Shown: positions 24,163 through 32,543, counted from the stretch's first letter. The stretch: 35,172 nucleotides of DNA from an uncultured Lachnospiraceae bacterium (GCA_902784165.1 CACZTL010000011.1:1-35172), one strand, 5' to 3'. Program-made: numbers and translations. The notes: a model not told the origin generated them from the sequence alone.

Positions 24163-25959
24163 TTACAACTCTGCCGCCAACCGTTTCTTCAAATCCTCAC
24201 AAAACCTGTCAATACCTGCCGCCAGCCCTTCTTCGGGCTCCGGTATAACCTCATCGACAAAACCATCTTCATAAAGATCATATGACGTAAGTCTCATAAC
24301 CTCACACGCTTCTTTAACTCTTGAAGGATCCTTCCACAGGATCGAGGAAAATCCTTCCGGCGAAAGTATCGAATAAACTGCGTTCTCAAGCATAAGTACA
24401 CGATTCGCAACTCCTATCGCAAGAGCGCCTCCGCTGCTTCCCTCACCCGTAACTACGGCGATGACGGGTACTTTAAGCTCACTCATAGCCGCAAGATTCT
24501 CGGCTATAGAGATACTGATACCGTTTTCCTCGGCCTCTTTCCCGGGATATGCACCGGGTGTGTCTATAAATGTAATAACAGGGCGTCCGAATTTCTCCGC
24601 CTGCCTCATAAGGCGCAGTGCCTTTCGATATCCTTCGGGACCCGGCATACCGAAATTGTACTCGATATTTTCAGCGGCGGTACGCCCTTTTCTGTGCGCT
24701 ATGACCGTGACAGGCAGGCCGTTCAGATAAGCTATACCGCCCATGATCGCCTTATCATCTCCTCCGAGCCTGTCGCCAGAAAACTCCATGAAACCTTCAA
24801 ATATACGGCTTATCAGCTCAGGGTTTCTGGGGCGGTCTTTGTCGCGCGCGGCACATACCCTGTCCCACGCGGCAGGTTTTTGAACTGAGTTATCTTCTCT
24901 GTTTGCAGTTTTTTTCTCAGAAACTACGCCGGATTTTTCATTTTCTTTACCCGTTGTATTATGTTGAGTTATAGAGAGGGCATCGCTGTCGCTCGGAATG
25001 CCGGTTAAAGTATCCGCGGGTTTCATTTCGCAAGTTGATAAGCGGCAGTTTTTAGATAATGAAAACACACTGTTTCCACGAGCAGATAACAAATCTTTCC
25101 TGTTATTAGATACGTTAATCGATAATTTTCTTCTTTCAGATATCAAGTGTGCTGCTTCACTATTCTCCGTTCGCACTCCGGCGCCCTTCCCGTGCAGCTT
25201 TAAAATCTCACGCAATACCCCCAGCATTTCCGCGCGCGGCACAATCTTATCAACAAAACCATGCTCGAGCTGGAACTCTGCGCTCTGAAACCCGTCAGGC
25301 AGCTGCTGCCGTATGGTCTGCTCTATAACTCTCGGACCGGCAAAGCCTATGAGCGCTCCGGGCTCCGCCAGGCATATATCTGAAAGCGACGCAAAGCTTG
25401 CGCTTACGCCGCCCATGCAGGGGTGGGTAAGAACCGATATAAAAAGCCCGCCGCCTGTTTTAAATTTCTGAACGGCTGCCGAGGTACGCGCCATTTGCAT
25501 AAGAGAAAACATCCCCTCCTGCATACGGGCACCGCCACTTGCAGCAAAGATTATAAGAGGGCAATTATCCCTCCCGGCCGCCTCCGCAAGCCTCACTATC
25601 TTTTCGCCGACAACGGTTCCCATGCTGCCCATCATGAAATGGCGGCTGAGTTCTCCTACGTATACCTTCACTGCGCCTGCCGTCCCGCGTCCGCAAATAA
25701 ATGCATCCTTCGCGCCGGTATTACTCCTCGCAAGCTCCAACTTCTCCCCGTATCCCGGAAAGCTCAAAGGATCGCCGGTGCTCAGTTCGGAAAACATCTC
25801 TTCAAATGTTCCCTCATCAAGGAGCTCTTTTATCCTCTCTCCCGGATCGCTTCGCTCGCTTTGTTTTTCTCTCAGGGATTTATAGGACATAAGAAGTTTT
25901 CTCCGCATGATGAACGGATTTGTTGTTTCTTCGTTTTTTGCAGCTGCTTCAGCACTCAT
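24163..25959 (-). CDS. accDA: Fused acetyl-CoA carboxylase carboxyltransferase AccD-AccA, no zinc ribbon
   Basis: A 598-residue fusion. Residues about 40-262 are the AccD (beta) part, with SRHFMMGSMGTVVGEKIVR, FAASGGARMQEGMFSLMQMA, MGGVSASFASL and GFAGPRVIEQTIRQ. A low-complexity linker rich in Ser, Asn and Lys (about 263-370) follows. Residues about 371-598 are the AccA (alpha) part, with RPRNPELISRIFEGFMEFSGDR, IDTPGAYPGKEAEE and EGSSGGALAIGVANRVLMLEN. The four-cysteine zinc ribbon that starts normal AccD is absent: no cysteine occurs before the beta crotonase-like domain. The enzyme transfers CO2 from carboxybiotin on AccB to acetyl-CoA. ATG 25959 follows AGGAGG. It ends the acpP-accB-accC-fabK-accDA unit. 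Confidence 0.93.
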   Translation of the reverse strand: MSAEAAAKNEETTNPFIMRRKLLMSYKSLREKQSERSDPGERIKELLDEGTFEEMFSELSTGDPLSFPGYGEKLELARSNTGAKDAFICGRGTAGAVKVYVGELSRHFMMGSMGTVVGEKIVRLAEAAGRDNCPLIIFAASGGARMQEGMFSLMQMARTSAAVQKFKTGGGLFISVLTHPCMGGVSASFASLSDICLAEPGALIGFAGPRVIEQTIRQQLPDGFQSAEFQLEHGFVDKIVPRAEMLGVLREILKLHGKGAGVRTENSEAAHLISERRKLSINVSNNRKDLLSARGNSVFSLSKNCRLSTCEMKPADTLTGIPSDSDALSITQHNTTGKENEKSGVVSEKKTANREDNSVQKPAAWDRVCAARDKDRPRNPELISRIFEGFMEFSGDRLGGDDKAIMGGIAYLNGLPVTVIAHRKGRTAAENIEYNFGMPGPEGYRKALRLMRQAEKFGRPVITFIDTPGAYPGKEAEENGISISIAENLAAMSELKVPVIAVVTGEGSSGGALAIGVANRVLMLENAVYSILSPEGFSSILWKDPSRVKEACEVMRLTSYDLYEDGFVDEVIPEPEEGLAAGIDRFCEDLKKRLAAEL

Positions 25960-25991
25960 TTTTGCCTCCTGCCGATCTTGCTATATTATGA

Positions 25992-26888
25992 TTATCCAAC
26001 CAGTTCCTCTATTATCTGAGCCACAGGACGTATATCATTTAACTGTCCGCATACCTGACCTGCCATGAGAGAACCCATGGAAACATCTCCGTCAAATACG
26101 GCTTTCCTTAGCGAGCCGAGCGTGTACTTTTCCAGCTCTTCCTTGCCTGCGCCTTTTGACTCAAGCGCCAGATACTCTCTGGACATTTTATTCTTTATCA
26201 AACGCACCGGCGTACCGGATATACGCCCCGTAACCGTGGTGGAATTATCCCTCGCCTTTATAAGCTGCTGCTTGTAGTTTTCATGTATCGGACACTCCTC
26301 GCTCACAAGCAGACAGGTGCCTACCTGTACTCCGCACGCACCTAAGGCAAGCGCTGCATTTACCTGTCTGTTGTCTGCTATTCCTCCTGCTGCTATCACC
26401 GGTACGCTAAGCGCGTCAACCATCTGCGGCACGAGCGCCATAGTAGTCATCTCACCCACATGACCGCCGGCCTCCGTACCCTCTGCTATGACAGCATCTG
26501 CGCCGCACCTTACCAGCCGCTGCGCCAAAAGCACTGAGGAGGACACAGGGATCACCGTGATACCCACGTCCTTCCACATTTCCATATATGCCCCCGGATT
26601 TCCGGCGCCGGTCGTCAGAACCTTAACTCCTTCTCTTACGACAAGCTCAGCCATTTCCGGCGTGTGGGGATTCATGAGCATAAGATTTACACCAAAGGGC
26701 TTATCGGTATTTTCCCTGCAAATGTGTATTTCCTCCTCAAGCCTTGCCGCGTCAAGGCCGCCCGACGCAATAAGACCGAGCGCGCCTGCATTGGAGCAAG
26801 CCGCAGCAAAGCGTCCTGTGGCGATATTGGCCATACCGCCTTGTATGATAGGGTGTTTTGTACCTAATATTTCGTTGAGATATTTCAT
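25992..26888 (-). CDS. fabK: Enoyl-ACP reductase II FabK
   Basis: A 298-residue FMN-dependent TIM-barrel enzyme of the nitronate monooxygenase-like family. Signatures are HPIIQGGMANIATGRFAAACSNAGALG, GVNLMLMNP, EGTEAGGHVG and VIAAGGIADNRQVNAALALGACGVQVGTC. FabK performs the last reduction of each elongation cycle and replaces FabI in many clostridia and streptococci; the position between accC and accDA supports FabK over nitronate monooxygenase. ATG 26888 lies 6 nt after GGAG; a longer frame to 26924 begins in a repeat remnant. Confidence 0.93.
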   Translation of the reverse strand: MKYLNEILGTKHPIIQGGMANIATGRFAAACSNAGALGLIASGGLDAARLEEEIHICRENTDKPFGVNLMLMNPHTPEMAELVVREGVKVLTTGAGNPGAYMEMWKDVGITVIPVSSSVLLAQRLVRCGADAVIAEGTEAGGHVGEMTTMALVPQMVDALSVPVIAAGGIADNRQVNAALALGACGVQVGTCLLVSEECPIHENYKQQLIKARDNSTTVTGRISGTPVRLIKNKMSREYLALESKGAGKEELEKYTLGSLRKAVFDGDVSMGSLMAGQVCGQLNDIRPVAQIIEELVG

Positions 26889-26912
26889 GACCAACTCCTG
26901 TATAGTTATAAT

Positions 26913-26927
26913 CAAGTGTGTCAACGT
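26913..26927. repeat. Half-arm of the TGTGTCAA repeat at the accC stop
   Basis: CAAGTGTGTCAACG only. The accC stop TGA lies inside it. Confidence 0.55.
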
Positions 26928-28291
26928 GCCCTTTTATCCCACTTTATCAGCGACTCAGCATATTTTGCCAAAAACGACGTATCATAATTCCCGCCTACAA
27001 ATCCGGGGTTAAAGAGCACAAGATAAAGAAAATTTAAATTTGTATCTATGCCGTCAACCGTCATTTCCTCAAGCGCAGCCCGCATTTTCTTTATAGCCTT
27101 TAATCGCCCGGGGGCATGCACTATGATTTTTGCGATCATCGGATCATAATACGGGCTCACTCTCGCTCCCTGGAAAAGAGCGCTCTCACACCTCACGCCA
27201 AGACCGCCGGGCAGATGCAGAAATGTAATGTCTCCCGGCGACGGAGTGAAGCCTCTTTCCGGATTCTCTGCATTTATCCTGCACTCAATAGCATGCCCTC
27301 TGATCTTAAGCTCGGACTGCTTTATGGACAGTTCTCTGCCTGCTGCGATCCGTATCTGCTCCCTTACTATATCTACGCCCGTAACTGCTTCGGTCACAGG
27401 GTGCTCTACCTGCACGCGGGTATTCATTTCTATAAAATAAAAATGCCCTTTTTCATCAAGAACAAACTCTATAGTACCGGCATTTTCATAATTTACGGCA
27501 CGAGCCGCTTTAAGGGCCGCCTCATAAAGCGCAGACCGCTGCTGCTTTGTCAGACACCTTGCGGGAGCCTCTTCTATCAGCTTTTGATTTCTTCTTTGCA
27601 TGGAGCAGTCACGCTCACCCAGGTGTATGATATTCCCCTTTTTGTCACCGAGTATCTGAACCTCTATGTGACGGGGATTTATTATCAGCTTTTCCATGTA
27701 AAGCGAGCTGTCGCCAAATGCCGCTCCTGCCTCGGCTCCGGCCTCTTCATAGGCTTTTTCCAGCTCGCTCTCATGCTTTACAATACGCATCCCGCGGCCT
27801 CCGCCTCCGGATGAAGCCTTGATGAGCACCGGATACCCTATTCGATCCGCACATTTGCGGGCCTCACCTACATTTGCCAAACAACCGTCAGAACCCGGAA
27901 CTATGGGAACCCTGTGCTTTTTCATAAGGCTTCGCGCTGCCTGCTTGTCACCCATGCGTCTTATAATGTCGGCGCAAGGTCCGATAAAAGCAATTCCGTT
28001 TTTTTCGCATTCCTCTGCAAATGCCGCATTTTCCGAAAGGAATCCGTATCCCGGGTGTATAGCGCTGCATTTATGAGCTTTTGCCGCGGCTATAATCGCA
28101 TCTTGATTTAAGTAGCTCTCCGCTGCCTTCGCGGGACCGATACATACCGAATAAGTCGAATAATGCGCCGGAAGCGTATCCCGGTCCTCTTCGGACACGG
28201 CAAGAACGGTCTCGATGCCCATCTCGCGGCAGCAGCGGATCACCCTCATCGCGATCTCGCCCCTGTTCGCCACCAATATACGTTTGAACAT
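26921..28291 (-). CDS. accC: Biotin carboxylase AccC
   Basis: A 456-residue ATP-grasp enzyme that carboxylates the biotin on AccB. It starts MFKRILVANRGEIAMRVIR, and has the ATP loop KASSGGGGRGMRIV, GERDCSMQRRNQKLIEEAP and the catalytic FIEMNTRVQVEHPVTEAVTG region. ATG 28291 follows GGAGG; the longer frame from 28342 is rejected. The last codons fall in a repeat fragment. It lies between accB and fabK. Confidence 0.97.
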   Translation of the reverse strand: MFKRILVANRGEIAMRVIRCCREMGIETVLAVSEEDRDTLPAHYSTYSVCIGPAKAAESYLNQDAIIAAAKAHKCSAIHPGYGFLSENAAFAEECEKNGIAFIGPCADIIRRMGDKQAARSLMKKHRVPIVPGSDGCLANVGEARKCADRIGYPVLIKASSGGGGRGMRIVKHESELEKAYEEAGAEAGAAFGDSSLYMEKLIINPRHIEVQILGDKKGNIIHLGERDCSMQRRNQKLIEEAPARCLTKQQRSALYEAALKAARAVNYENAGTIEFVLDEKGHFYFIEMNTRVQVEHPVTEAVTGVDIVREQIRIAAGRELSIKQSELKIRGHAIECRINAENPERGFTPSPGDITFLHLPGGLGVRCESALFQGARVSPYYDPMIAKIIVHAPGRLKAIKKMRAALEEMTVDGIDTNLNFLYLVLFNPGFVGGNYDTSFLAKYAESLIKWDKRAR

Positions 28292-28331
28292 ATTTCTCCT
28301 CCGTTTTGAGTGTGCCGGATGATGACAGAAC

Positions 28332-28404
28332 AAATGTGTCAAATAGGGGACAGTCCCTTTGTATCAGGACTGACACAAAGGGACTGTCCCCATTTGACAC
28401 ATTT
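28332..28404. repeat. Long palindrome, accB-accC gap
   Basis: Arms AAATGTGTCAAATAGGGGAC/inner AGTCCCTTTGTATCA against the standard complement around GGAC; one inserted base and one mismatch in the left arm. Confidence 0.9.
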
Positions 28405-28407
28405 TGT

Positions 28408-28899
28408 TCAGTCAATCGACATAAGCACCTGCTTAAACTCGGCAAAGTCCTCATTTTTTATAAATATCTTCTTTACAACACCCGAAACCGGAGCCGTGAT
28501 CTCGTTCATCATCTTCATAGCCTCTATAAGACCGAGCACATCACCCTTCTTCACCTGCTGCCCTTCCTTTACATAGGCAGGCGCGCCCGGCTTCGGAGCG
28601 CTGTAAAAAACACCGGCAACGGGTGCATGTACCTTTGTGCCCTCTGCCTCATCACTATCCTGTGAGCTTTTTGAAGAAACTGCTCCGTTATCTCCCTCAG
28701 CAAAAGACTTATCTTCGGCAAATGTTTTGTTTCCTGCTTCGGGTGCATTTACACCGGCAGCAGCCGATCTCTCCAGCTCCAACGACATATCTCCGGAGCA
28801 GTATTTCAACCTGCTAAGCCCCGACTCCTCAAATCTGTCTATGAGCTTAAAAATATCCGCGGATTGCTCCTTGTGTTTATCATTTTTATCTTTTTCCAT
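28408..28899 (-). CDS. accB: Biotin carboxyl carrier protein AccB
   Basis: A 163-residue carrier with a variable Ala/Ser/Asp-rich linker (about 48-88) and a C-terminal biotinyl domain starting VHAPVAGVFY. The biotin-accepting lysine is about K129 in GLIEAMKMMNEITAP. ATG 28899 lies 7 nt after GGAG; the longer frame up to 29025 begins by translating a palindromic repeat (SVSNGDSPFVSVLTQ) and is not believed. It lies between acpP and accC. BirA (29949-30935) is the likely enzyme that attaches biotin. Confidence 0.95.
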   Translation of the reverse strand: MEKDKNDKHKEQSADIFKLIDRFEESGLSRLKYCSGDMSLELERSAAAGVNAPEAGNKTFAEDKSFAEGDNGAVSSKSSQDSDEAEGTKVHAPVAGVFYSAPKPGAPAYVKEGQQVKKGDVLGLIEAMKMMNEITAPVSGVVKKIFIKNEDFAEFKQVLMSID

Positions 28900-28930
28900 T
28901 ATCATACTCCATACAGGTTTTCGATGGGCA

Positions 28931-29002
28931 AAGTGTGTCAAATGGGGACAGTCCCTTTGTGTCAGAACTGACACAAAGGGACTGTCCCCATTTGACACAC
29001 TT
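28931..29002. repeat. 72-bp palindrome, acpP-accB gap
   Basis: Perfect 34-bp arms (AAGTGTGTCAAATGGGGAC, inner AGTCCCTTTGTGTCA) around GAAC. An extra TTTGACACATTT follows on the right, a second copy of the end. Confidence 0.92.
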
Positions 29003-29033
29003 TGACACATTTGTCGTACTTGCAAAGCTGCTG

Positions 29034-29264
29034 TTATGAATGACTTTCGATATAATCAACGATATTTCCGATGGTCTTAAGCTCAGACGTATCCTCATCG
29101 GGTATGGTAATCCCGAACTCATCCTCCATAGATGCAACAAGCTCAAACGCTTCTATGGAATCAAACCCCAGGTCATCAAAAAGGTTCGTATCCCTTGTGA
29201 TTTCCTTGTCCTCGATATTCATAGTATCCTTAATAAGCTCCGTAACCTTCTCTAATGTGTTCAT
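29034..29264 (-). CDS. acpP: Acyl carrier protein
   Basis: A 76-residue acyl carrier. The phosphopantetheine serine is S36 in DDLGFDSIEAFELVASME; most ACPs have DSL, so DSI is a small deviation. Charged helix II and C-terminal IGNIVDYIES are typical. ATG 29264 follows GGAGGTAT. It is the first gene of acpP-accB-accC-fabK-accDA and is preceded by the shared 38-bp operator box. Confidence 0.95.
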   Translation of the reverse strand: MNTLEKVTELIKDTMNIEDKEITRDTNLFDDLGFDSIEAFELVASMEDEFGITIPDEDTSELKTIGNIVDYIESHS

Positions 29265-29301
29265 AATATACCTCCGAAATGCATTTCAATTATATTAATT
29301 A

Positions 29302-29339
29302 TTTTAGCTTTATATATTTATCTAAATATATTGAACTTT
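29302..29339 (-). promoter_or_regulatory. Putative fatty-acid regulon operator, acpP copy
   Basis: Matches the fabD box at 36 of 38 positions; core ATATTTAGATAAATAT at 29329-29314 on the minus strand. It lies 5 bp past the acpP -10 and overlaps the -35 of bioY on the other strand. Confidence 0.7.
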
Positions 29340-29359
29340 TTGAAATAATACGCTATAAT
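29331..29359 (+). promoter_or_regulatory. bioY promoter
   Basis: TTGAAC (29331-29336), 17-bp spacer and perfect TATAAT (29354-29359). The -35 exists because of a G that is T in the fabD copy of the box. Confidence 0.7.
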
Positions 29360-29373
29360 CTAATCATTGTCAA
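29345..29373 (-). promoter_or_regulatory. acpP promoter
   Basis: Minus-strand TTGACA (29373-29368), 17-bp spacer, TATTAT (29350-29345); overlaps the opposite bioY promoter. Confidence 0.8.
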
Positions 29374-29408
29374 GTTTTTTATTAAACAAACAGACGAAAG
29401 GAGGAAAA

Positions 29409-29942
29409 ATGAAATCAAACATCATCAATCTGAAAGCAATGACTTTTACAGCTCTCATGACTGCCGTTATATGCATCCTTGGTCCTCTTTCGATTCCCGT
29501 CGGGCCGGTGCCTTTATCACTTACTACATTTGCAGTCTTCTTATCGGTTTATATGCTCGGAGCAAAAAAAGGCACCTTAAGCGTAGTTTTGTACCTGCTT
29601 ATCGGACTCGCCGGGCTTCCTGTGTTCTCAGGCTTTCAGGGAGGAGCCGCCAAGCTTTTCGGACCTACGGGCGGATATCTTTTAGGCTTTATACCCGCTG
29701 CTCTTATCGCAGGGTTCCTGATCGAAAAGTACGCACGAAAAAAAGCGGCAAGCGCATTTGCCATGTTGCTTGCCACTGCTGTATTGTATATGATCGGAAC
29801 CGGATGGCTTGCGGTAAGTATGCACATGTCTCTACCCGCAGCTTTGATGGCAGGTGTTGTGCCTTTCATACCGGGGGATATCGTGAAGATCCTTTTAAGC
29901 ATAACTCTGGGAAATATAATAATGCAACGTGTATCAAGATGA
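29409..29942 (+). CDS. bioY: Biotin transporter S-component BioY
   Basis: A 177-residue membrane protein with about six helices. The opening FTALMTAVICILGPLSIPVGPVPLSLTTFAVFL and the GAKKGTLSVVLYLLIGLAGLPVF and GPTGGYLLGF segments are diagnostic of BioY, the biotin-binding subunit of ECF transporters. ATG 29409 follows GGAGGAAAA. The energy-coupling subunits are not in the window. It is convergent with birA (6 bp between stops) and divergent from acpP, which ties biotin uptake to acetyl-CoA carboxylase. Confidence 0.95.
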   Translation: MKSNIINLKAMTFTALMTAVICILGPLSIPVGPVPLSLTTFAVFLSVYMLGAKKGTLSVVLYLLIGLAGLPVFSGFQGGAAKLFGPTGGYLLGFIPAALIAGFLIEKYARKKAASAFAMLLATAVLYMIGTGWLAVSMHMSLPAALMAGVVPFIPGDIVKILLSITLGNIIMQRVSR

Positions 29943-29948
29943 CGGTTT

Positions 29949-30935
29949 TTACCACACCTCGCCGGATGACAGCACTTTTATCGTGCCGTCATCTTTTTTT
30001 ATTACAAGTCCGCCGCTTTCATCCAAATCCACCGCTGTTGCCGAAAAGGACTCACCCGCCAACTGTACATCCACTTTCTTCCCGAGAGTATCAAGCCGTT
30101 CTTTATAGCGGCGCAGAATGTTATCCGCATACAACAAGCTTCCCATCGTATGACCCGTATCCGGCATTTGATTCTCAATCGGTACTATATCCGTATCTGA
30201 CAGACGATATCCCTTACGTAACAAATCGGGTTCTGAAACACTTCCCCCTTTATCCGCCAAACCTAAGTCAGACACTGCATAAACCGCGTGAGCAGACTCA
30301 GTCTTCGGATATACTTCATTAACACATCCCAAACCAGCGCCCGGCATAATATCCGCCATGCGGTTTATGAGTTCTGCAACCATGCAGGCTTTAGAAACTC
30401 CTGCTTGACCGTCCGGATATAAAGAGCCTGCCTTAGCCGTAAGCTCCTCGGGAAAATCCTCCCGGCGGATGCAATAATTTATGCCTATACCGACAACAAC
30501 CCATTTAAAAAAACCGCTGTCCGCATCAAGAGCCGATTCCGTCAGTATCCCTCCTATCTTCTTCCCGTCAAGCAGTATGTCATTTACCCATTTTATGCGC
30601 GGCTGCCTGCCTGTCACATTTTCAATCGCCTCACAAGCAGCAACCGCAGCCGCCAAAGTAAAATTAAGAGCTCTCCCTGCACTCATATTTTCCGGAGTAA
30701 ACACGAAGCTTATGTATATTCCGCCATCCGGAGAAAAAAACTGCCGTCCGGGTTTTCCTCTGCCTGCAGTCTGCCTTTCAGCTATGAAAATGCTTCCGCC
30801 CGCATCCGCAGAAGCACGGGCTTTTTCCTTAGCAAGCGTGTTTGTCGATGTTGTCTCTTCGTAGTAATAAATTTTTGAGGCGTCTATACCCTCTTTGAGT
30901 AACGCTTCAATGGTCCTTTTATTCTTTATCATCAT
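29949..30935 (-). CDS. birA: Biotin-[acetyl-CoA-carboxylase] ligase, no DNA-binding domain
   Basis: A 328-residue biotin protein ligase. The catalytic part has EETTSTNTLAKEKA, AERQTAGRGKPGRQFFSPDGG, IKWVNDILLDGKKIGGILTE and VVGIGINY. The N-terminal winged helix of regulatory BirA is missing, so it is a ligase only. Between the ligase core and the SH3-like C-terminal domain (LDTLGKKVDVQLAG, ATAVDLDESGGLVIKKDDGT) there is an unusual insertion of about 55-60 residues (around 205-265) not seen in typical members; it makes the protein longer than the roughly 260 residues expected for this type. The start has only a weak ribosome binding site. It modifies AccB. Confidence 0.93.
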   Translation of the reverse strand: MMIKNKRTIEALLKEGIDASKIYYYEETTSTNTLAKEKARASADAGGSIFIAERQTAGRGKPGRQFFSPDGGIYISFVFTPENMSAGRALNFTLAAAVAACEAIENVTGRQPRIKWVNDILLDGKKIGGILTESALDADSGFFKWVVVGIGINYCIRREDFPEELTAKAGSLYPDGQAGVSKACMVAELINRMADIMPGAGLGCVNEVYPKTESAHAVYAVSDLGLADKGGSVSEPDLLRKGYRLSDTDIVPIENQMPDTGHTMGSLLYADNILRRYKERLDTLGKKVDVQLAGESFSATAVDLDESGGLVIKKDDGTIKVLSSGEVW

Positions 30936-30946
30936 AAAACCTGTGA

Positions 30947-31016
30947 AAGTGTGTCAAATAGGGACAGTCCCTTTGTGTCAGTCCTGACGCAAAGGGACTG
31001 TCCCCGTTTGACACAT
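30947..31016. repeat. Long palindrome, between MarR gene and birA
   Basis: AAGTGTGTCAAATAGGGAC/inner AGTCCCTTTGTGTCA and its near complement around GTCC, with a few substitutions. Confidence 0.9.
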
Positions 31017-31027
31017 ATCATATACAA

Positions 31028-31465
31028 TCACTTCATATCCTCATCAAGTTCCTCAAGTATGACCTCAAGCACATGCCTGAAATCACCCCACTCCTTGTCA
31101 GACATCCGTTCTCTGATCTTGTCCATCTTAGCATCCACGTAGGAAGCGCTGATGTTGTAATAATTCATATATTTGTCGGTAACCTGAAGGTAGTACTCTC
31201 GTTTGTCCTCTTCAGACTGTATTCTCTCAAGATATCCCTTTTTGACAAGATTATTTATCTTGTAAGCAGCATTTGGCGAGGACATATGCAGGAAGTTTGC
31301 AAATTCATTTACCGTCGGCCGCTTAAGTGCATAAATAACCTCCATGCAAAATGTCTCAACTGTAGTAAGCGTCGCCTCGCGTTTTTCGAAATTACTGAAT
31401 ACCTCTCGATAAAAATGCATCTTAAACTGCGTATAAACCTTCTCAAAAAGCTCTTTTGTTTCCAT
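31028..31465 (-). CDS. MarR-family regulator, FabT-like
   Basis: A 145-residue MarR regulator. The winged helix spans about 40-100: TTVETFCMEVIYALKRPTVNEFANFLHMSSPNAAYKINNLVKKGYLERIQSEEDKREYYLQVT. FabT, the MarR repressor of fatty acid synthesis in streptococci and some clostridia, is normally encoded beside fabH and acpP; here the gene is on the same strand about 1.8 kb upstream of acpP, separated by birA and bioY. The shared inverted repeat at acpP and fabD is the likely target. An imperfect half-site (31497-31506, ATATTTATTT) lies in its own leader. The regulatory link is inferred. Confidence 0.8.
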   Translation of the reverse strand: METKELFEKVYTQFKMHFYREVFSNFEKREATLTTVETFCMEVIYALKRPTVNEFANFLHMSSPNAAYKINNLVKKGYLERIQSEEDKREYYLQVTDKYMNYYNISASYVDAKMDKIRERMSDKEWGDFRHVLEVILEELDEDMK

Positions 31466-31667
31466 ATTACATCTCCTGTAAATGTTTGCGGCCTACATAT
31501 TTATTTTGACCGGATTCTCTTCCAATTCCGGAATATCTTCATTAGTTTATTCCTTCGTAATCACGTAACATTATATTTCGCATGTTTTTTAATTATAAGC
31601 TTTTTTATTTGCTTTTTAAATCTTTTCTATCTATCTCAACTTGCATAATGAAATATGCTTCACTAAA

Positions 31668-32420
31668 TCATTTTATCTCCAGCACTACCGGACAGTGGTC
31701 GCTTCCCTCTACATCCATAAGTATCTGTGCCGATTCCAGTCTGTCATTTAGCGACTCCGAAACCAAAAAGTAATCAATACGCCAGCCTGTATTATTTGCT
31801 CTGGCATTACCCCTGAAGCTCCACCAAGAGTACATACCCTCTTTATCAGGATAAAAATATCGGAAGGTATCTGTAAAGCCTGACTCCTGTAATGCAGTCA
31901 TCTTCTCCCTTTCTTCGTCTGTAAATCCCGCATTTTTTCTGTTAGTCTTTGGGTTTTTGAGATCTATCTCCTTATGCGCAACATTCATGTCACCGCATAT
32001 GATAACAGGCTTTTTATTTTCAAGCTCTTTAACAAACTTAAGGAAATCCTCTTCCCACTCCATACGGTAATCCAGGCGCGCAAGTTCATTTTGCGAATTG
32101 GGAACATATACATTTACGGAGTAAAATTCCGGAAACTCCAGAGTCACTATGCGCCCTTCGTGATCATGCTTATCTATGCCCATGTTGCAGGACACGCTCA
32201 AGGGCTTTTCCTTTGTAAGTGTAAGTGTTCCCGAATATCCTTTTTTCTCGGCAGAGCACCAATACTGATGATATCCAGGCAGATCCACATCTGCCTGTCC
32301 CTCCTGCATTTTTGTTTCCTGCAGGCATAATATATCCGGCTTCTCAGCCTCAACAAATTCAAAAAAATTTTTCTTCATAACGGCACGCAGACCGTTTACA
32401 TTCCATGAAATAAGCTTCAC
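31668..32420 (-). CDS. xth: Exodeoxyribonuclease III
   Basis: A 250-residue AP endonuclease/3'-5' exonuclease of the Mg-dependent family. Motifs are MKLISWNVNGLRAV, DILCLQETKM (metal Glu), YVPNSQ, ICGDMNVAH (Asp/Asn), GWRIDYFLVSE and the final GSDHCPVVLEI. It cleaves at abasic sites in repair. The start is GTG 32420 after AAAGGGG. One local change, SGTLTLTK where SGTA is usual, is minor. It stands alone downstream of the radical SAM gene. Confidence 0.95.
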   Translation of the reverse strand: MKLISWNVNGLRAVMKKNFFEFVEAEKPDILCLQETKMQEGQADVDLPGYHQYWCSAEKKGYSGTLTLTKEKPLSVSCNMGIDKHDHEGRIVTLEFPEFYSVNVYVPNSQNELARLDYRMEWEEDFLKFVKELENKKPVIICGDMNVAHKEIDLKNPKTNRKNAGFTDEEREKMTALQESGFTDTFRYFYPDKEGMYSWWSFRGNARANNTGWRIDYFLVSESLNDRLESAQILMDVEGSDHCPVVLEIK

Positions 32421-32444
32421 ATGATACCCCTTTATAAAATGACA

Positions 32445-32478
32445 TATGTGTCAGGCTGGACAGTCCCTTTGTGACACA
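32445..32478. repeat. Degenerate long-form repeat
   Basis: TATGTGTCAGGCTGGACAG, then TCCCTTTGTGACACAGTT: a shortened copy upstream of xth. Confidence 0.65.
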
Positions 32479-32543
32479 GTTTTAAAATAGTGCCTCGTGA
32501 TTATAACATATAATCCGATGATAACAAATCTTGTTTTTCGCGG

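Noticed and set aside
29279-30322. 347-codon plus-strand frame
   Set aside because: It overlaps bioY in another frame and runs antisense into birA; both of those have clear family matches.
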